A stretch of 64,000 nt of DNA, taken from NCBI GenBank assembly GCA_017506865.1, contig JAFCMP010000521.1:434001-498000 (forward strand), read 5' to 3'. The position numbers were made by a program, and so were the translations under genes. Numbering within the stretch: position 1 is the stretch's first letter; each line of letters begins with the position of its first letter. The stretch is from Tribonema minus (lineage: Eukaryota > Sar > Xanthophyceae > Tribonematales > Tribonemataceae). The notes under the pieces were generated by a model. The model was given only the letters and a program-made list of their open reading frames with translations, was not told the DNA's origin and searched no databases. Shown one piece after another: positions 1 to 11,873 of this stretch.

Positions 1-493
1 CTGCTGCCGCTGGCGCTGCAGCATCTGCCTTCGCGGCGGCTGACGGACCTGTGTCTGCTGCCGCTGCCGCGGCTGCCGGTGGTGGCACATCTGCGATGGG
101 CTCGGTCGCGGAGGTTGCAGCTGCTGGGACACCGCTGGAGTTGTTGTGCTGAGGGTCGTGCTGCTGCTGATGGTGCTGCTGCTGCTGCACAGGGGGCTCC
201 GCTGGCACTGCTGCTGCATCAGGACCTGCGGCCTGACGAGGTTGTTGGTCAACTTGCGCTTGCTTCTGATGGTGCTGCTGCTGCTGCTGCTGCTGCTGCT
301 CTGGCTTAACAGCTACTTCCGCCGGAACGTCTCCTGTCGTCGGTCGTGCTTCTGAATTGATGGCACGGACGGCAGCGGCTCCACCAACGAGGTGATCATG
401 TGCCGCGTCCTCAGCGCCCTGAACTGGCTCGCCGTCCACTGCCGCTGCTTCACTAGGAACTTCCAAGATGGCTTCACTTGCAGCGCTTCCCAT
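1..493 (-). CDS. Ala/Gln-rich hypothetical protein, 5' part
   Basis: A single open frame of 164 codons runs leftward from ATG at 493 to the window edge, with no stop reached. The start context has a purine at -3 and G at +4 (GACATGG), which fits a good eukaryotic start. The first 60 residues are mixed (acidic and Ala-rich, beginning MGSAASEAILEVPSEAAAV). A run of seven Gln follows, then a Gln/His stretch, then a Pro/Ala-rich tract. No domain is recognised. It is divergent from the HRD3 gene, with about 490 bp between the two start codons, so the interval probably holds both promoters. Simple-sequence composition lowers certainty, but the continuous frame with a non-repetitive start is better than the overlapping plus-strand frames. 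It could be the N-terminus of a regulatory or nuclear protein; function unknown. Confidence 0.5.
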   Translation of the reverse strand, partial: MGSAASEAILEVPSEAAAVDGEPVQGAEDAAHDHLVGGAAAVRAINSEARPTTGDVPAEVAVKPEQQQQQQQQHHQKQAQVDQQPRQAAGPDAAAVPAEPPVQQQQHHQQQHDPQHNNSSGVPAAATSATEPIADVPPPAAAAAAADTGPSAAAKADAAAPAAA

Positions 494-982
494 GTCGGAT
501 CAGCCAGAATTGCTCTACTGGAAGTTTCGCTGTCGCTGAGCTCAGAGAGTGGGGATGAGGCTGCGTGTGACTGATGTACTCTCCTGGCAGCCTATCTTAT
601 AGCTTCGGCACGGCGCCATCACCATCACCAACAGGCGCGCACATCGCGCTCGCCAGGACGTGCTGAACTTCTGAAGCCGGCTGCGTGCGCATGTGTCGGC
701 CACGTGTCGCATTGAAGTTGGCTTCCGCCCAAAACTCTCACGCTCACAGGTAAGTTATCCTGGGCACAGAGTACTGGAGCCCTTGCAACGACTTTTAGCC
801 CCCCGGCAGTTCTGCAGCCACAAGGATCTGCACCTCGTCGGGAGCGAGACAGTACAGCGAGACAGTACTCGACTTCAAGTTTTTCCCAAGATTGCGTGAA
901 GCCTCTGTTTCAGCAGCAGCTCCGACATCTTGTCTCTGGTGCACAATCGGCAGCATCATTGCCTCACCAATCCGGATCCAGG
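494..982. promoter_or_regulatory. Divergent intergenic region / presumed bidirectional promoter
   Basis: About 490 bp separate the divergent starts at 493 (minus) and 983 (plus). A strong donor-like site (ACAG|GTAAGT) lies at 748/749 and an acceptor-like TCTGTTTCAG at 903-912. HRD3 may therefore have a 5' exon and leader intron here. I found no convincing TATA box. The position supports promoter activity; nothing in the sequence proves it. Confidence 0.35.
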
Positions 983-3900
983 ATGGAAGACGCTCACCAG
1001 ACACAGCCGGATACATCAGCGCTGCTCTATCAGCAAGCGCGGCAGCTGGAGCAGGATCACAAGCTGCCAGAGGCAGCAATCGTGCACCAGCAGGCGGCAG
1101 CCCTGGGTAACCCCGGATCCCAGCACTACGTCGCCAATGCTCTGGCAACAGGGGTGATGGGGTTGCCGCATGACGAGGCGAAGGCGATCATCCTGGAATT
1201 CTTCGCATTCGAGGGGGGGGACCCCGGAGCAGCTGCAAATCTCGGCTACCGCCATCTGCACGGCTACGGCGTTGCGCCCAACTGCCTGGCTGCGCTGAAG
1301 TACTACAGCGCAGCCGCAGAGTGGGCCATGGTGCGGAAGGCGGAGAGGGCGCTCTGGCCGTCCAGGGAGCGGATGAGGCTGAGCTCGATGGCGCTGCACG
1401 GCAAGCGCAGCCAGGCGGAGGTGGACGCGGAGGTGGTGCAGTACTACGAGCACTCAGCGGAGACAGGCAAGTCGTCGCGCGCTGGACCTGCTTGCTGCAT
1501 GGCTCAAGGCAAAGCCTGAGAATTGGGCAGCTGACAACACAATGACGACGGGTACTCGCAGCAGCGACGTAGCATTTGCAGTAACTGTTTGCATGCGCGT
1601 GGAGGCTTCATCAAGCTGCAGTTGTTGGGGGCATCAGAATTCAGGCTCGGACCTGGCATAAAGTAGCTATATGACAAAATAATGTGCGCGCAAGTCTGGG
1701 GTCACTGCTGTTTTGTGATGGGCATCGTCATCATTTCCATCTTCGTGTACTCGCATGTCATGCGCGCAATGCCCACAACACCTCAAATGATGCGGACTTC
1801 ACACAGTGTGCTCGGCTTGGCTTCTCCTGGCTGTGCAAGCGGCGGTGCGGAATTCAGTACAGCCGGTCTGATGTGAGGTCTATGAGCCACATAATCCGAA
1901 AACGGCTCGCTGCATATTTTCGGTCGGGCAGAGAAGGCGGCTCTCCTCGTTCAATCACCGTATGAAGCTGTTGCGTTGCGGCGCTGAATCGAGCGCAGCT
2001 GCTCGTATGGAGCCCGCAGGTGTGTGAGTCTCTCCCCAAGTCCCCTGACTCCCCACGCAGACACCCCTCCCAGGATGTGCTTGGAGACACATTTCGTGTC
2101 ATCAGCGGCAAACAGCATTCGCCGTCGTCTGGCGCCTGCTGCCTCACCCCCAATGCCTGTGCAGGCCCGTGTGCCCCCCCCCCCTGTACAGCCCGCGCAC
2201 ACGCGATGCTCGCTTTCGCCCCCCCCCCCCCCCCCCCCCCCACCCCCCGTCGCCTGAGCGCTGCTGCCGCCCCCCGCCCCCCCCCCCCCCGCGCGCGCAG
2301 GCAACCCCGAGGCGATGCGCGTGGTGGGCACGTTCGCGTACCAGGGCAGCCGCGGCGTCGCGCAGGACGCGGCGCGCGCGCGCGCGTGGTACGAGCGCGC
2401 CGTCGAGGTGGGCGACGAGATGGCGTATGCGGCGCTCGGGCGCATGTACCTGCTGGGCGTAGGCGGGCCGGTGGACGAGGAGAAGGCGCTGGAGCTGTTC
2501 AGGTGGACACCTCGTGCTGTTGGGGAGTGGCCTGTGGCGTGAGCCTCTATTGCCGGGGGGGGGCGCTTGGCCCCCTCGTGCTGTTGGGAAGTGGCATGTG
2601 GCGTGAGCCGCTGTTGCGGGGGGGGGGGGAGGGGGGCGCTTGGCATGCGGCGGGACGTTGCGGCTGCGCGTGCTGCAGCTTGTGTCTTGGGGGGGGGGGT
2701 GGGGGGGGGGGGGGCAGATAAACGCACGCGGCGCTGGGTTTACAGGTGTCGTTGCGGTATTGGTGCACGGGGTTGACTGCACTGGAGACTTGTATACTTC
2801 AACATTGAAGTAGTAGTCTCAGATGGCGCGATCAATAGTTTGGGGGAAGGGGCGGGGGTGCACGCAATTGCAGACAGTGATGTCGCGCTTGGCACAGCCG
2901 CCTTGATGGCAACCGACCCTAAGGACAGCGCCCAGTGGTGCGTCACGAAAATCTGGGTTTTGAGTTCACTGAGAGTTCACTGAGAGCAGCAGGTGCTCAC
3001 TGACGATGACAGCGGCTGAGTGGCTCCCTCCATGATGATTGCCATGCCTGCCAACAAACAATTCATGCTGCGCCTCTGTTCCAGATCGCGCCTGCCCGTC
3101 AGGTGGCGGAAGGCCCTCAAATTGATGTTGAACTTACAGCAGTGCTCGAACTCTCACGTCATCTGTACATACATGCACGGTCCTCACGAGGATCACGTAC
3201 GTCGAAGCATGTGGAAACGCAGCGCGATCGCTGCATGCTAGAACGAGTGGGCCGCGACGGCGCGGAACGCTGAGCGCTGTCAGGATGCGACTCGTTACGT
3301 GCAGGGAGGCGAAGGATTGCGGCCTCGCCGGTCTGTGCCAAATGGCTGAGCATTGTCATAACACGACTCGTTGCGTGCAGGGAGGCGAAGGACCGCGGCC
3401 TCGCCGGCTTGTGCCACATGCACCTGTACGGCCTGGGGGGGCTGCGCAGGGACAGGACCAAGGCGCACAAGCTGTGCGAGAAGGCCGTGGCGACGAGCCT
3501 GATCACGGAACAGGTGCGCGACGGAAGGTCGACGGGGGCATGCATCACTTTGGTTGCAACATGCAAGGCACGGCGCTCGTGCGTGCGCTACGCAGTGCAT
3601 GTTGCTCGGGCCTGTTTTGCATGAGGTGTACCGATTGCCACTGCGCGCATGTGCTGCGAGGAGAAGGAGGGAGGGCAGTGACTGCTGGAGCGGGCCGTTG
3701 AGACCGGCCACACGTTCGCCGCGCGGTTGCGCTGCTCAAACATCCTGCAAGTCACCTACTTCGAAGCACCAAACATTGCACGTGGAACTCGGCGGGAAGC
3801 GCAAGTTGCAGACACACAGCGGGCAAAGCCCCTGTACGCGCAGGTGTGGCCCCCTGCCGCTCCCTGCCGCGACTCTCATCTCCACCGGCATCGATTCTCG

Positions 3901-6900
3901 CCGCAGTGCGGCGTCAGCACCACGCGGACGCTGCTCTGAGCACTGCCGCGCCCCCTCTCGCGCCGCCAAATGTCACCGACTCGCGTGACCAACCTTCTGC
4001 ACCCCTAAACTTCAACTCATCGCTCCCTCCCCCGGCCCCCCTGATTGGGCCCCGCGCGTGCGCGGCGGCAGCACCACGCGGACGCGCTGACGCTGCTTTG
4101 AGCACTGCTGCGCCCGCTCTCGCCGCTACACATCACACGACTCGCGCGACCAACTTGCTGCGCCTCTAAACTTCAACTCGTTTTCCCTCCGCCCCCCGCG
4201 CGCGACTGCGGCGGCAGCACCACGCGGACGCGCTGACGCTGCTGGGCGACATGGCCGTGGAGGCGGACGTGCGCACGCCGCAGCGCTTCTCCAGCGCGCG
4301 CGAGGGCGGCGCCGAGCGCCGCGACTGGGTGCACCCAACCGACCGCCGCCGCATCGGCCCGGCCGAGTTGACGCTAGGTGAGCGATAAAACCTCAAGTTG
4401 AAGTTGGCTTATGAAAATTTCAAGTTGAACTTGGGAGCGGGGCGCCGCAGCGCTTCCAGCGCGCGCGAGGGCGGCGCCAAGCGCCGCGACTGGGTGCAAC
4501 CGACCGACCACCGCCGCATCGGCGCGGCCGAGCTGTCGCTAGGTGAGCCATAAACGTTCAAGTTGAAGTTGGAGTCAGGGGCCGCCGCAGCGCTCCGCCA
4601 GCACGTGCGAGGGCGAATGCGAGCGGCGTGGAACTTGTGGACCCCACGATCGCCACCGCGTCGGCGCAGCTGAGCTGACGCTGGGTGAGAACACTTCAAG
4701 TTTGTTGAAGTAGGGTCGATCCGCCGCTGAGCTGACCGTAGGTGATTGAGAAAACTTCATTTTGAAGTGGGGATAAAGGGCCGCCGCTGCGGCCGAGCTG
4801 ACCCTGTAGACTTGAAGTTGTAGTTGGGGCTGGATGCTGCGGCGGCGTCAGCACCGCTGATGCTCTGGTCGAGGCGCTTGCAGTCCGACCAACGGTGACG
4901 GACGCATTCAGTGCGGTAGCTTGCTGCTGTCTCTGAGGGGTGCAGGCCAGCTGGTGCTGTTATTGCCATGAAGGCACTCGACTACCGGTATGCTCGCACA
5001 GCGGCCCGTGCAGTGGTGCGTCATACACACTTCGACTTGAAGTCACGAGAGACCTGAACAAACAACACAACAACAACAACAACCACTTGTCAACCTTGGA
5101 TATTTCTCCTCCATACATTTCAATACATGTCATGGTGAATTTGAAGCCGCCCGACACTCTGTAGCGTACGTACGTCCTGTGTACGTGGTTTTCACAACGC
5201 ACATGCGCTGCATGCTGTTCATGAGTGTGACACTTTCTTCGCTAACCTCCGGTCACTGTCTCGCCATCTTTAAAGCAAGTCCAACAGCATGCTCGTGGCA
5301 AGCCCAACAGCATACTCGTGGCTACTTTGCCATGTTTGGCAGGTCTGTGCTCTGCAACGTCGCCGCATCTTGCCGCCTCTTGCACGCACTGATGACGCAC
5401 ATCCCTGCGGATCGGAATGAGCACACATGCGACCCTGTGCTTCAGAGCTGAACGCACATGTTTACGCGTTTCTGTTCCAATGTTGTACCCACTCCGCATC
5501 AGCGCTCAAGTACTACAGCGACGCCAGCAAGTCGGGCATCGGCGGGGATCTGGATGCTTTGTACAAGGTGGCGCAGATGTACCGCTTCGGCGAGGGGGAA
5601 AAGTTCAGCTGTCCCCTGGCTGTGACCACGATGGCGCAGGTACAAAGCTCATGTGCTGGAGTACAGTGAAGTTCATGTCAGGGCTTTCGATGATGAACTA
5701 GAGACCAGCGGGCATGAATGCATGCGTTTGCGATGCATTTGCATGGCCCGATGAGCACTTTTGGTACATCAAGGGCACTGTGTGCCGCGTGTGTGTGCCG
5801 TGCTGCACCACATGGCCGAGATTCCGCGAACAAACACTCCTTGAATGGGCGCGTCACTTGTAGTTGAAGTAGATCTGAACAGAGAGTTAACTGCAAATAG
5901 CCACCTGCGAAGTTGGCGCTCTGCGATGCATCACGACAACATGCGCTTCCGGAAGTACTTGAGGGTACATGCGTAGTCAGCACCACACCTGTTCAATGGC
6001 CTTCACACACTGGCAGTGAGCTGCAGTGCACATGCTGTTTGAACGCCTACACGCTTGATTCAACACCATCTTCGAGTGCTTCGGAGCGCACGGCTGGTCG
6101 CACGAGCTGATGCTGATACTATAATCCTCATAGCGGTTCCTCAAGGTTGCCGTGCAAGTCATGCAGCGCTGGGCGTATGCAGGAGCAGACCTCACAGCGT
6201 ATAGCGGGGCGCGATGCCGTCCCTGCGCGACAGAGCAGGCGGTGACGCCCCTCCCGCTAATGCAGCGCACGTCACGCGCACGGCGCGCGCTGTGCAGGCG
6301 TCTACCGCAACGCTTCTTCTCAACTCTACGCACTCGTGTCCTTGCGCATGGCCAACTTCCGGCCCATGACACCTTCGAGAACGTGTACACGCGCATGCAT
6401 ACGCCCCTCACACACACACTCACGCGCACGCATGCGTACCGTATCAACGCGCGGCCTCGCGTGCAGGTGGCGATGCACGGCGTGACGGCGGAGCTCTCGC
6501 TGGCAGCGCAGGAGCGGTACGTGTCGGGCGACGCGCGCGGAGCGTTGGCGCTGTTTGCGCAGGCCGCCGAGACGGGCGACGAGGTGAGCGTTGCCGCCGC
6601 CGCTGCTGCTGCTGCCGCCGCCGCTGCTGCTGCAGCAGCAGCGTAGCACAGCTGAGCTGTGCTACGCCACAATCACGCGCTGCTATGCGTGTGGGTGCAC
6701 CTGCACGGCGCGTTGCGGTGGATGACAGTTGAGCCATGCTGCTGCACGCGGTCCGACGGCGTGCACGACGTGCTCCCCTGCGGCGTCCTCGCCTCAAAGT
6801 TGCTGAGCCATGCTGCTGCGCTGCGCCTGCGCGCCGCCGCCGCAGGTCGCGCAGAGCAACGCCGCGTGGCTGATGGAGCGCGGCGCGTGCCCCGCGGAGC

Positions 6901-9506
6901 TGGACCGCGCGGAGTGCGAGCGGCGCGCGCTGCGGCTGTACCAGCGCGCCGCCGTGCGCGACAACGGCGAGGCGCACCTCAAGGCAAGCGCGCGCGTGGG
7001 GGACCGCTGCAATGACGCCCCCTCCTGCCCCCCCCCCCCCCCTACATGCACATTTCACCAGCAGTCGGCCTTCAAATTACGCCAGAAACGAGCTGCGTCC
7101 TGCAACACCGCTGTGCCGTTCGCCTTCGTCACATTCCAGTTTGATGGATTGGAGATGCGCCCGCATCACCCAACGGCGCGTCCTGCATGGGGACTCTGCT
7201 GTTCTCCTCGGGGACATGCCAGTTGCAGCGCTGCGAGGCGCGTCAGGGCGCGTCCAGTGTGCTGCCCTGAGCATCGATGCAGCGGCCTGCGTCGGCGGCG
7301 CAATGCGCGCGCGTTTGTGCAGGGGCGAGTACCGAGCGCTGAGCTGGTGGGGGTGTGAAGCAGGCCGTAATGCACGCGCACTTGTGTGGTGGCTGAAATG
7401 CGCTGGCAGTTTCAGGGCACTCTGCGAGCGTGCAGTGGCGCGCGGCAGCGCCTGAAGTACGCTCACACCTGTGCCGTGTTGTGCTCACTGCGAAACCCCT
7501 CTGCGCGCCGCCGCCGCTACCGCAGATCGGCGACTACCACTACTACGGCGTGGGCCTCGCGCGCGACGCCTTACGGGTGCCCACATGTGTTGCAGCTAGC
7601 CCTAAACAAAATCCTAACACCTGGGCGCACAGTACGAGCTCACTGTGAAGCCCCTCTGCGCACTCGCGCGCGCCGCCGCTGCCGCAGATCGGCGACTACC
7701 ACTACTACGGCCGCGCGGGCCTCGCGCGCGACGCCCACAAGGCGGTCAAGAGCTACGCGGCCGCCGCCGAGCGGCGCCTGCCGCAGGCCGTCTTCAACCT
7801 GGGCTGGATGTACGCGGCGGGGCGCGGCGTCAGGCAGGACTTTGTGCTCGCCAAGCGCAACTACGACCAGGCGGCGGAGCTGAACGCGGACGTGAGTGAG
7901 CGACGCGCGCGCGCAGCGCTCAGCAAGCCTACCGCGGTGTTCCACAACGCCTGCAGTATCTGATCTGATCCGTTTCTGATGGTTGTTGTGAGTCTCCCGC
8001 GGTTTCCCACACCAGCTGTAGTATCTGGCATGTAGCTGTTGTGGCCTTACGCCGGCGCGGCGGCAGCGCGCTTGCGTGTGCGTGCGTGTGCTGCGGTAGC
8101 GCTGCTTGGGACTACGTCCAGTGCATTGGGCGAGCGCCGCAGGCGTTCGTGGCAGCCATCAACTGCGCGTGTACCGAGGTGCTGCGATGATGCAGGTGAC
8201 GTGCCGCCAGCATAAGTTCAACTTGTTTGCAGTGTTCGCGCTCCAGGCGGCAGGGGTGAACGCAGGCGGGAGCGGCACCGCGCAGCCGTCTTGTTGGAGA
8301 GGCAGGCACACCTTCTTCTCAACTGCCAAACGACATTTCGCACGATGCAAAATGCAAAAGTCCTCGGCTGCCAATCTGCTCACGGCTGCAGATGAAACAA
8401 AAGCGCTGTCCTGCGTGTCCTGGCTGAGCGCCATCACCGCGCACGCGCACGCTCGCCGTGCTGCGTTCCAGCGCTTTGATGTTTGGACGTGCGGTGCAGC
8501 GACGCTTTGCATGCCCCGCGCTGCACGTCTGCGGCGCTGGCGCGCAGCCTCGGCCTCTGACCGGGCGCATGCGGGCATTGCGCCGCCGAGCATAGGCGAC
8601 GCACGATGCGTATGCACGCGCCAGCTTGGCGCTGATGCTTGGGGACCGTTCCCAGTGCTGCTCAAGTCAGAATGTCTCTCAACCCTGCCGCTGCCATTCG
8701 CCTCTTGCACGTACGCTTACGGGCAGCCGCATCAGCGAGCCTTATCTGAGGGCGCCAGCGCGCTGCACCGTGTACCCTGCGCGCGCTTGCGTGGCTGGCC
8801 GCGTACGCCTACCTGCCGCAAGACGCTTCAAGTGGGAGCAACGGTTATGTATGTCGGCGCCATACCCTGCGTTGCAACGCTGAGTTATGGTTGAACTTGA
8901 ACTCACGTTGCTGCCGCCGCCGCCACCCCCTCCTATCCGCTGCCGCCTGCACATGTGCCGTCGCAGGCGAGGCTGCCCGTGCAGCTGGCGCTCTGCGACA
9001 TGTACGCGCGCATGCACGTGCAGCGCTGGGCGCGCGCAGCGTCCGCCCTCCTGCACGCCCCTGAGCATCACCACCACCATCACCACGCGCACGCCCCAGG
9101 CGAGCTGCCGCAGTGGGTCTTCCCCGCCATCAAGCTCGCGCTCGCGCTGATGCTGGCGGTGGTGGTGCGCAAGTCGGTGACGCGCGCGCAGGGGGGAGGG
9201 GGGAGGCGCAACGGCGGCGCTGCTGCCGCCGCTGCTGCTGCCGCCCCCCCTTCCGCGGGGGCGGTGGGGGATGGCCCGCAGCAACGGCAGCAGAGTCACG
9301 GGCCGGCGGCAGGCGACGTGCGTGGTGCGGAGCAGCAGCTGCAGCCACCAGAGCAGCAGCCGCAGCCGCGGCAGCAGCAGCAGCAGGATGTAGGGCGTGG
9401 CGGCAGCGGCTCAATTCAGCAGGAAGACGTCGTGGCGGTGGTCGGCGAGAGGGCGCCGGATGGGGGCGGGGAAGTTGAGGTAGACGCGCACGCCCCCCCC
9501 GAGTAG
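983..9506 (+). CDS. HRD3: Hrd3/SEL1L-type ERAD adaptor with Sel1 repeats
   Basis: Exons: 983-1466, 2301-2502, 3381-3513, 4218-4377, 5503-5639, 6467-6583, 6846-6983, 7688-7891, 8967-9506. The phases agree and give 704 codons plus stop. Hrd3/SEL1L holds the Hrd1 ubiquitin ligase in the ER membrane and presents misfolded lumenal proteins. Sel1-type helical repeats run through exons 1-8. The order of blocks follows SEL1L closely: LGYRHLHGYGV, the AQMYRFGEG block, then VAQSNAAWLMERG, IGDYHYYG, VFNLGWMYAAGRGV and RLPVQLALCDMY. A single C-terminal hydrophobic segment (about residues 576-593, preceded by PQWVFPAIK) matches the family's tail anchor. A Gly/Ala/Gln-rich tail, presumably cytosolic, follows. 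A natural run of seven His lies in the linker before the membrane segment. No signal peptide is visible from this ATG, so a 5' exon may be missing. Introns 1 and 7 use GC donors (CAG|GCAAGT, AAG|GCAAGC). The join of exon 3 to 4 is the least certain. Confidence 0.88.
3288..3345 (+). repeat. 5' exon echo of HRD3 exon 3
   Basis: A 76-bp tandem duplication copies the acceptor and the first ~40 bp of exon 3 (true exon starts 3381). The copy keeps TGCAG and the GGAGGCGAAGGA sequence, then degenerates at the AAATGGCTGA segment, where it is no longer in a Sel1-like frame. It is a decoy acceptor or dead copy, not a second exon, because only the downstream copy continues into the Sel1 repeat. Confidence 0.8.
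3911..4200 (+). repeat. Two 5' exon echoes of HRD3 exon 4
   Basis: The sequence CAG|CACCACGCGGACGC that opens exon 4 at 4218 also occurs with its acceptor at 3918 and 4072. Period is about 150 bp. Each echo is followed by a shared intronic block ending in a TAAACTTCAACTC motif. The copy nearer the exon matches further (through GCGCTGACGCTGCT) than the distant one, so similarity decays with distance. Confidence 0.8.
4446..4830 (+). repeat. Array of four 3' exon echoes of HRD3 exon 4
   Basis: Downstream of the true donor (4377/4378, GACGCTAG|GTGAG) the exon end and donor recur at about 4536, 4686, 4743 and 4806. The copies shorten and diverge progressively (GTCGCTAGGTGAG, GACGCTGGGTGAG, GACCGTAGGTGAT, GACCCTGTAG). 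Copies are separated by motifs such as TTCAAGTTGAAGTTGG. This is the clearest gradient of decay in the window. Confidence 0.85.
7477..7636 (+). repeat. 5' exon echo of HRD3 exon 8
   Basis: A ~160-bp tandem duplication carries the acceptor CCGCAG and the first 45 bp of exon 8 (ATCGGCGACTACCACTACTA, echo at 7526-7570; true exon from 7688). Flanking intron sequence (CTCACTGYGAARCCCCTCTG) is also duplicated. The echo breaks off after GCGCGCGACGCC. Confidence 0.85.
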
Positions 9507-11873
9507 CCACGGCCCTGGCTGGCATGTAGGTATGTATACAGTGTATGAAGCACCACATAAGGTATGGCCGCTGCCGCAAGCTGGCGCATGCAGCCAACGG
9601 CAGCTAAGCAGTGTGTTCATGGACGGAGACGTGCCCGCACTTAGTGCTGCAGCTCACGGGCGTCGTGTGCGCAATGAAGCCTCGCGCGACATCACACGTA
9701 GGATCTCGGCAACAACACATCGGCTCACCGTTGACTTGGATGCGTACAGTGCTATGTGACACGCGCTGTTCTCTCTCTTCCAATGATCACACCCCTTGCA
9801 GCATGCATCACCCAGCGGTGTGTGCATGTCTCCTGCTTCTTCTGTTTTGTGCAAGTATCGCGACATCAGCGTTGCTCCCGTTGTTGACCACAAGGCCAGA
9901 ATGGGCGTGCCCCTGCACTTTGTCCGTGTGGTCAATAATGTTGTCGCCGCGTGGTTGCACGAACTACCAAGTGTTGCGACAGCATTCAAGCTCAGCAGAT
10001 TCAGCTTTCCATGAGGGGCTGTGTTCATGATGTCAAGTGTGACCATTGGACGCTCGCTGAAACACGACGCATGGTTGCCCAGACCTGAAAGCATTTGCGT
10101 CCCGCGCAGTCTTGTACGCGTGTCAACAGCACTGCACCACGGCGATCAGTCGCCATTATCTCTTGGCATGTGTTGATCATGCAAGTACAAGCAGTTGTCG
10201 TGGACTGCTACAACTGCAAGATCATCAATACTTCCAACCAGGGACCGTGCTGACATATTTTGTAGATGTAGATCACGTGGGAGTCTGGCACCCTGAAGCG
10301 ATAACAAAGCGAGGAAAAAACATGGTAGAGCTGACAGAATTATGCTGCGAAGCAGTCCGCAGAATGCCGTCAGGGGGTGCAACACGCAAGATGACACGCC
10401 CTACGCAAGGTGAGTAGGCATAGGCAGGCCAACGGCCAACGAGCACCACAAACCAAATTCAAATGTCAGCAAGCCCCTTTCTCATTTCATGGCAACGGAG
10501 CCCACCAGATCGCAAGCATTTCACCCGCAAGGACTGCTGAAAACGGCAAGCAAGCTCAAGGCAAGAGCTGCCTGACGAGAGCGACGGGCATTGATGCAAT
10601 TGCTGAACACAAGTTGTTGTGCTCAGGTCTGAGGTGCCCCCATGTATTTCACGCAGTGGGCACATGCCACCCCCCTCTATTCTCCTCCAAGCACTGCTGT
10701 GATGTCGGTGAATGCTACTTGGCTACTGAAGTGGCCAGAATCTGGTCTAGACGTGCAGTCTGACGCCTGCACGAGTGGTGCACACGCCTGCTGTGATATG
10801 TATGGCACGCGCTCTTTGCCGTGGCATGCGATCCCCCCGTAAGACGCCATTGTGGGAGGCATGCATCGTGCCCGTCGAGCGCTTCAGCGCATAGACTAGC
10901 AAGGAGTGTCGTTGACTGAAGAAGATTTAGCTGCATGAGATCACCAGCTGTTACATAGGGTGCACGTGCATGCACCGTACCATACTATATAAATGCTCAC
11001 AGTCCCACGCTTTTGCACGTTATGGCGGGTGTCCTCGCCATAGACACACAATGCCATGATCATTTGTGCACACATCGTACTATTGAATGCATTCATGAAA
11101 TATAGTGTAGGACCTGCTCTTGTCACAAGTCAATGCACTACCAAGCCAATTCTCACAGCATGCTCAAGCTGTTGCGGGTAGAGCGAATGCCTGGGCCGCA
11201 GCCTGCTTCATGGTGTTGCAAAGCAGCAGATATGTGTGTGCGCAGCTTCATGGGCGAAGTCTGCGTCCTCCGGTTAGTGCAATGTCAGCACCATAGCGAC
11301 GCTGGAGACTCTTGGAAGTGACAAACAGTCGAAAAGCAAAAATGCACACTGTGTACTAGGGGAAGCAAAACACTGAAAGTAAGGTGCACTTCGATGCATC
11401 ATCCGGCCCAGCTGAGGCCCGCCAACATCCACTGGCTAAGGCCCCAAGCGAGAGCAATGTGTCCAGCTCCAGGGCGCTGCAGATTGGTTGTTGCCTGAAT
11501 AGATTGAACTTGAGCTCACCATTGAGACGAAGCCTCGCACACGACAAGCGAGCCCGATCGAGGCCAGCTCGTGCCGTCAGAGCGCGGACAAGTTTGGCGT
11601 TTGTCTACGAAAGGTTTTTTCGGGAGGATGTAAGTTGAAGTTGTGCTTGACTGAGCGACTGAGTTGTGGCGTGGCTGCTGTGGCATCAACCAGGGCGTTG
11701 GAAATCCAGTCTAGATCATCTGGCAGGTGCTGCTGACGTGCCCATCGTCACAGGGGGACGCCAACACACCAAAAAAAGCGGTGAATTCAACCACAAAGGC
11801 TGTTGGGGCCTAAGAGGACGTGCTCTGTTTTTTAATATGCTTGCCTTGCTGAGTTAGCAAACGAGAGAGGAGC
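9507..11873. other. Intergenic, no gene recognised
   Basis: This interval between HRD3 and Zn2Cys6 gene A is lower in GC than the genes. Open frames up to 146 codons exist (minus 9654-10094; plus 10112-10417, which ends next to a donor-like AAG|GTGAGT), but none shows a recognised domain or supported splicing. The 3' UTR of HRD3 and promoter of gene A must lie here. Confidence 0.5.

Noticed and set aside
3673-3750. Extra HRD3 exon encoding RAVETGHTFAARLR
   Set aside because: Exon 3 (phase 0) joins exon 4 (phase 0) directly to give a sensible Sel1 repeat. This segment has an in-frame stop before it and may be a decayed echo of the end of exon 3.
9654-10094. 146-codon minus-strand ORF downstream of HRD3
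   Set aside because: It overlaps the probable 3' UTR of HRD3, has no recognised motif, and its length is not exceptional for the window.
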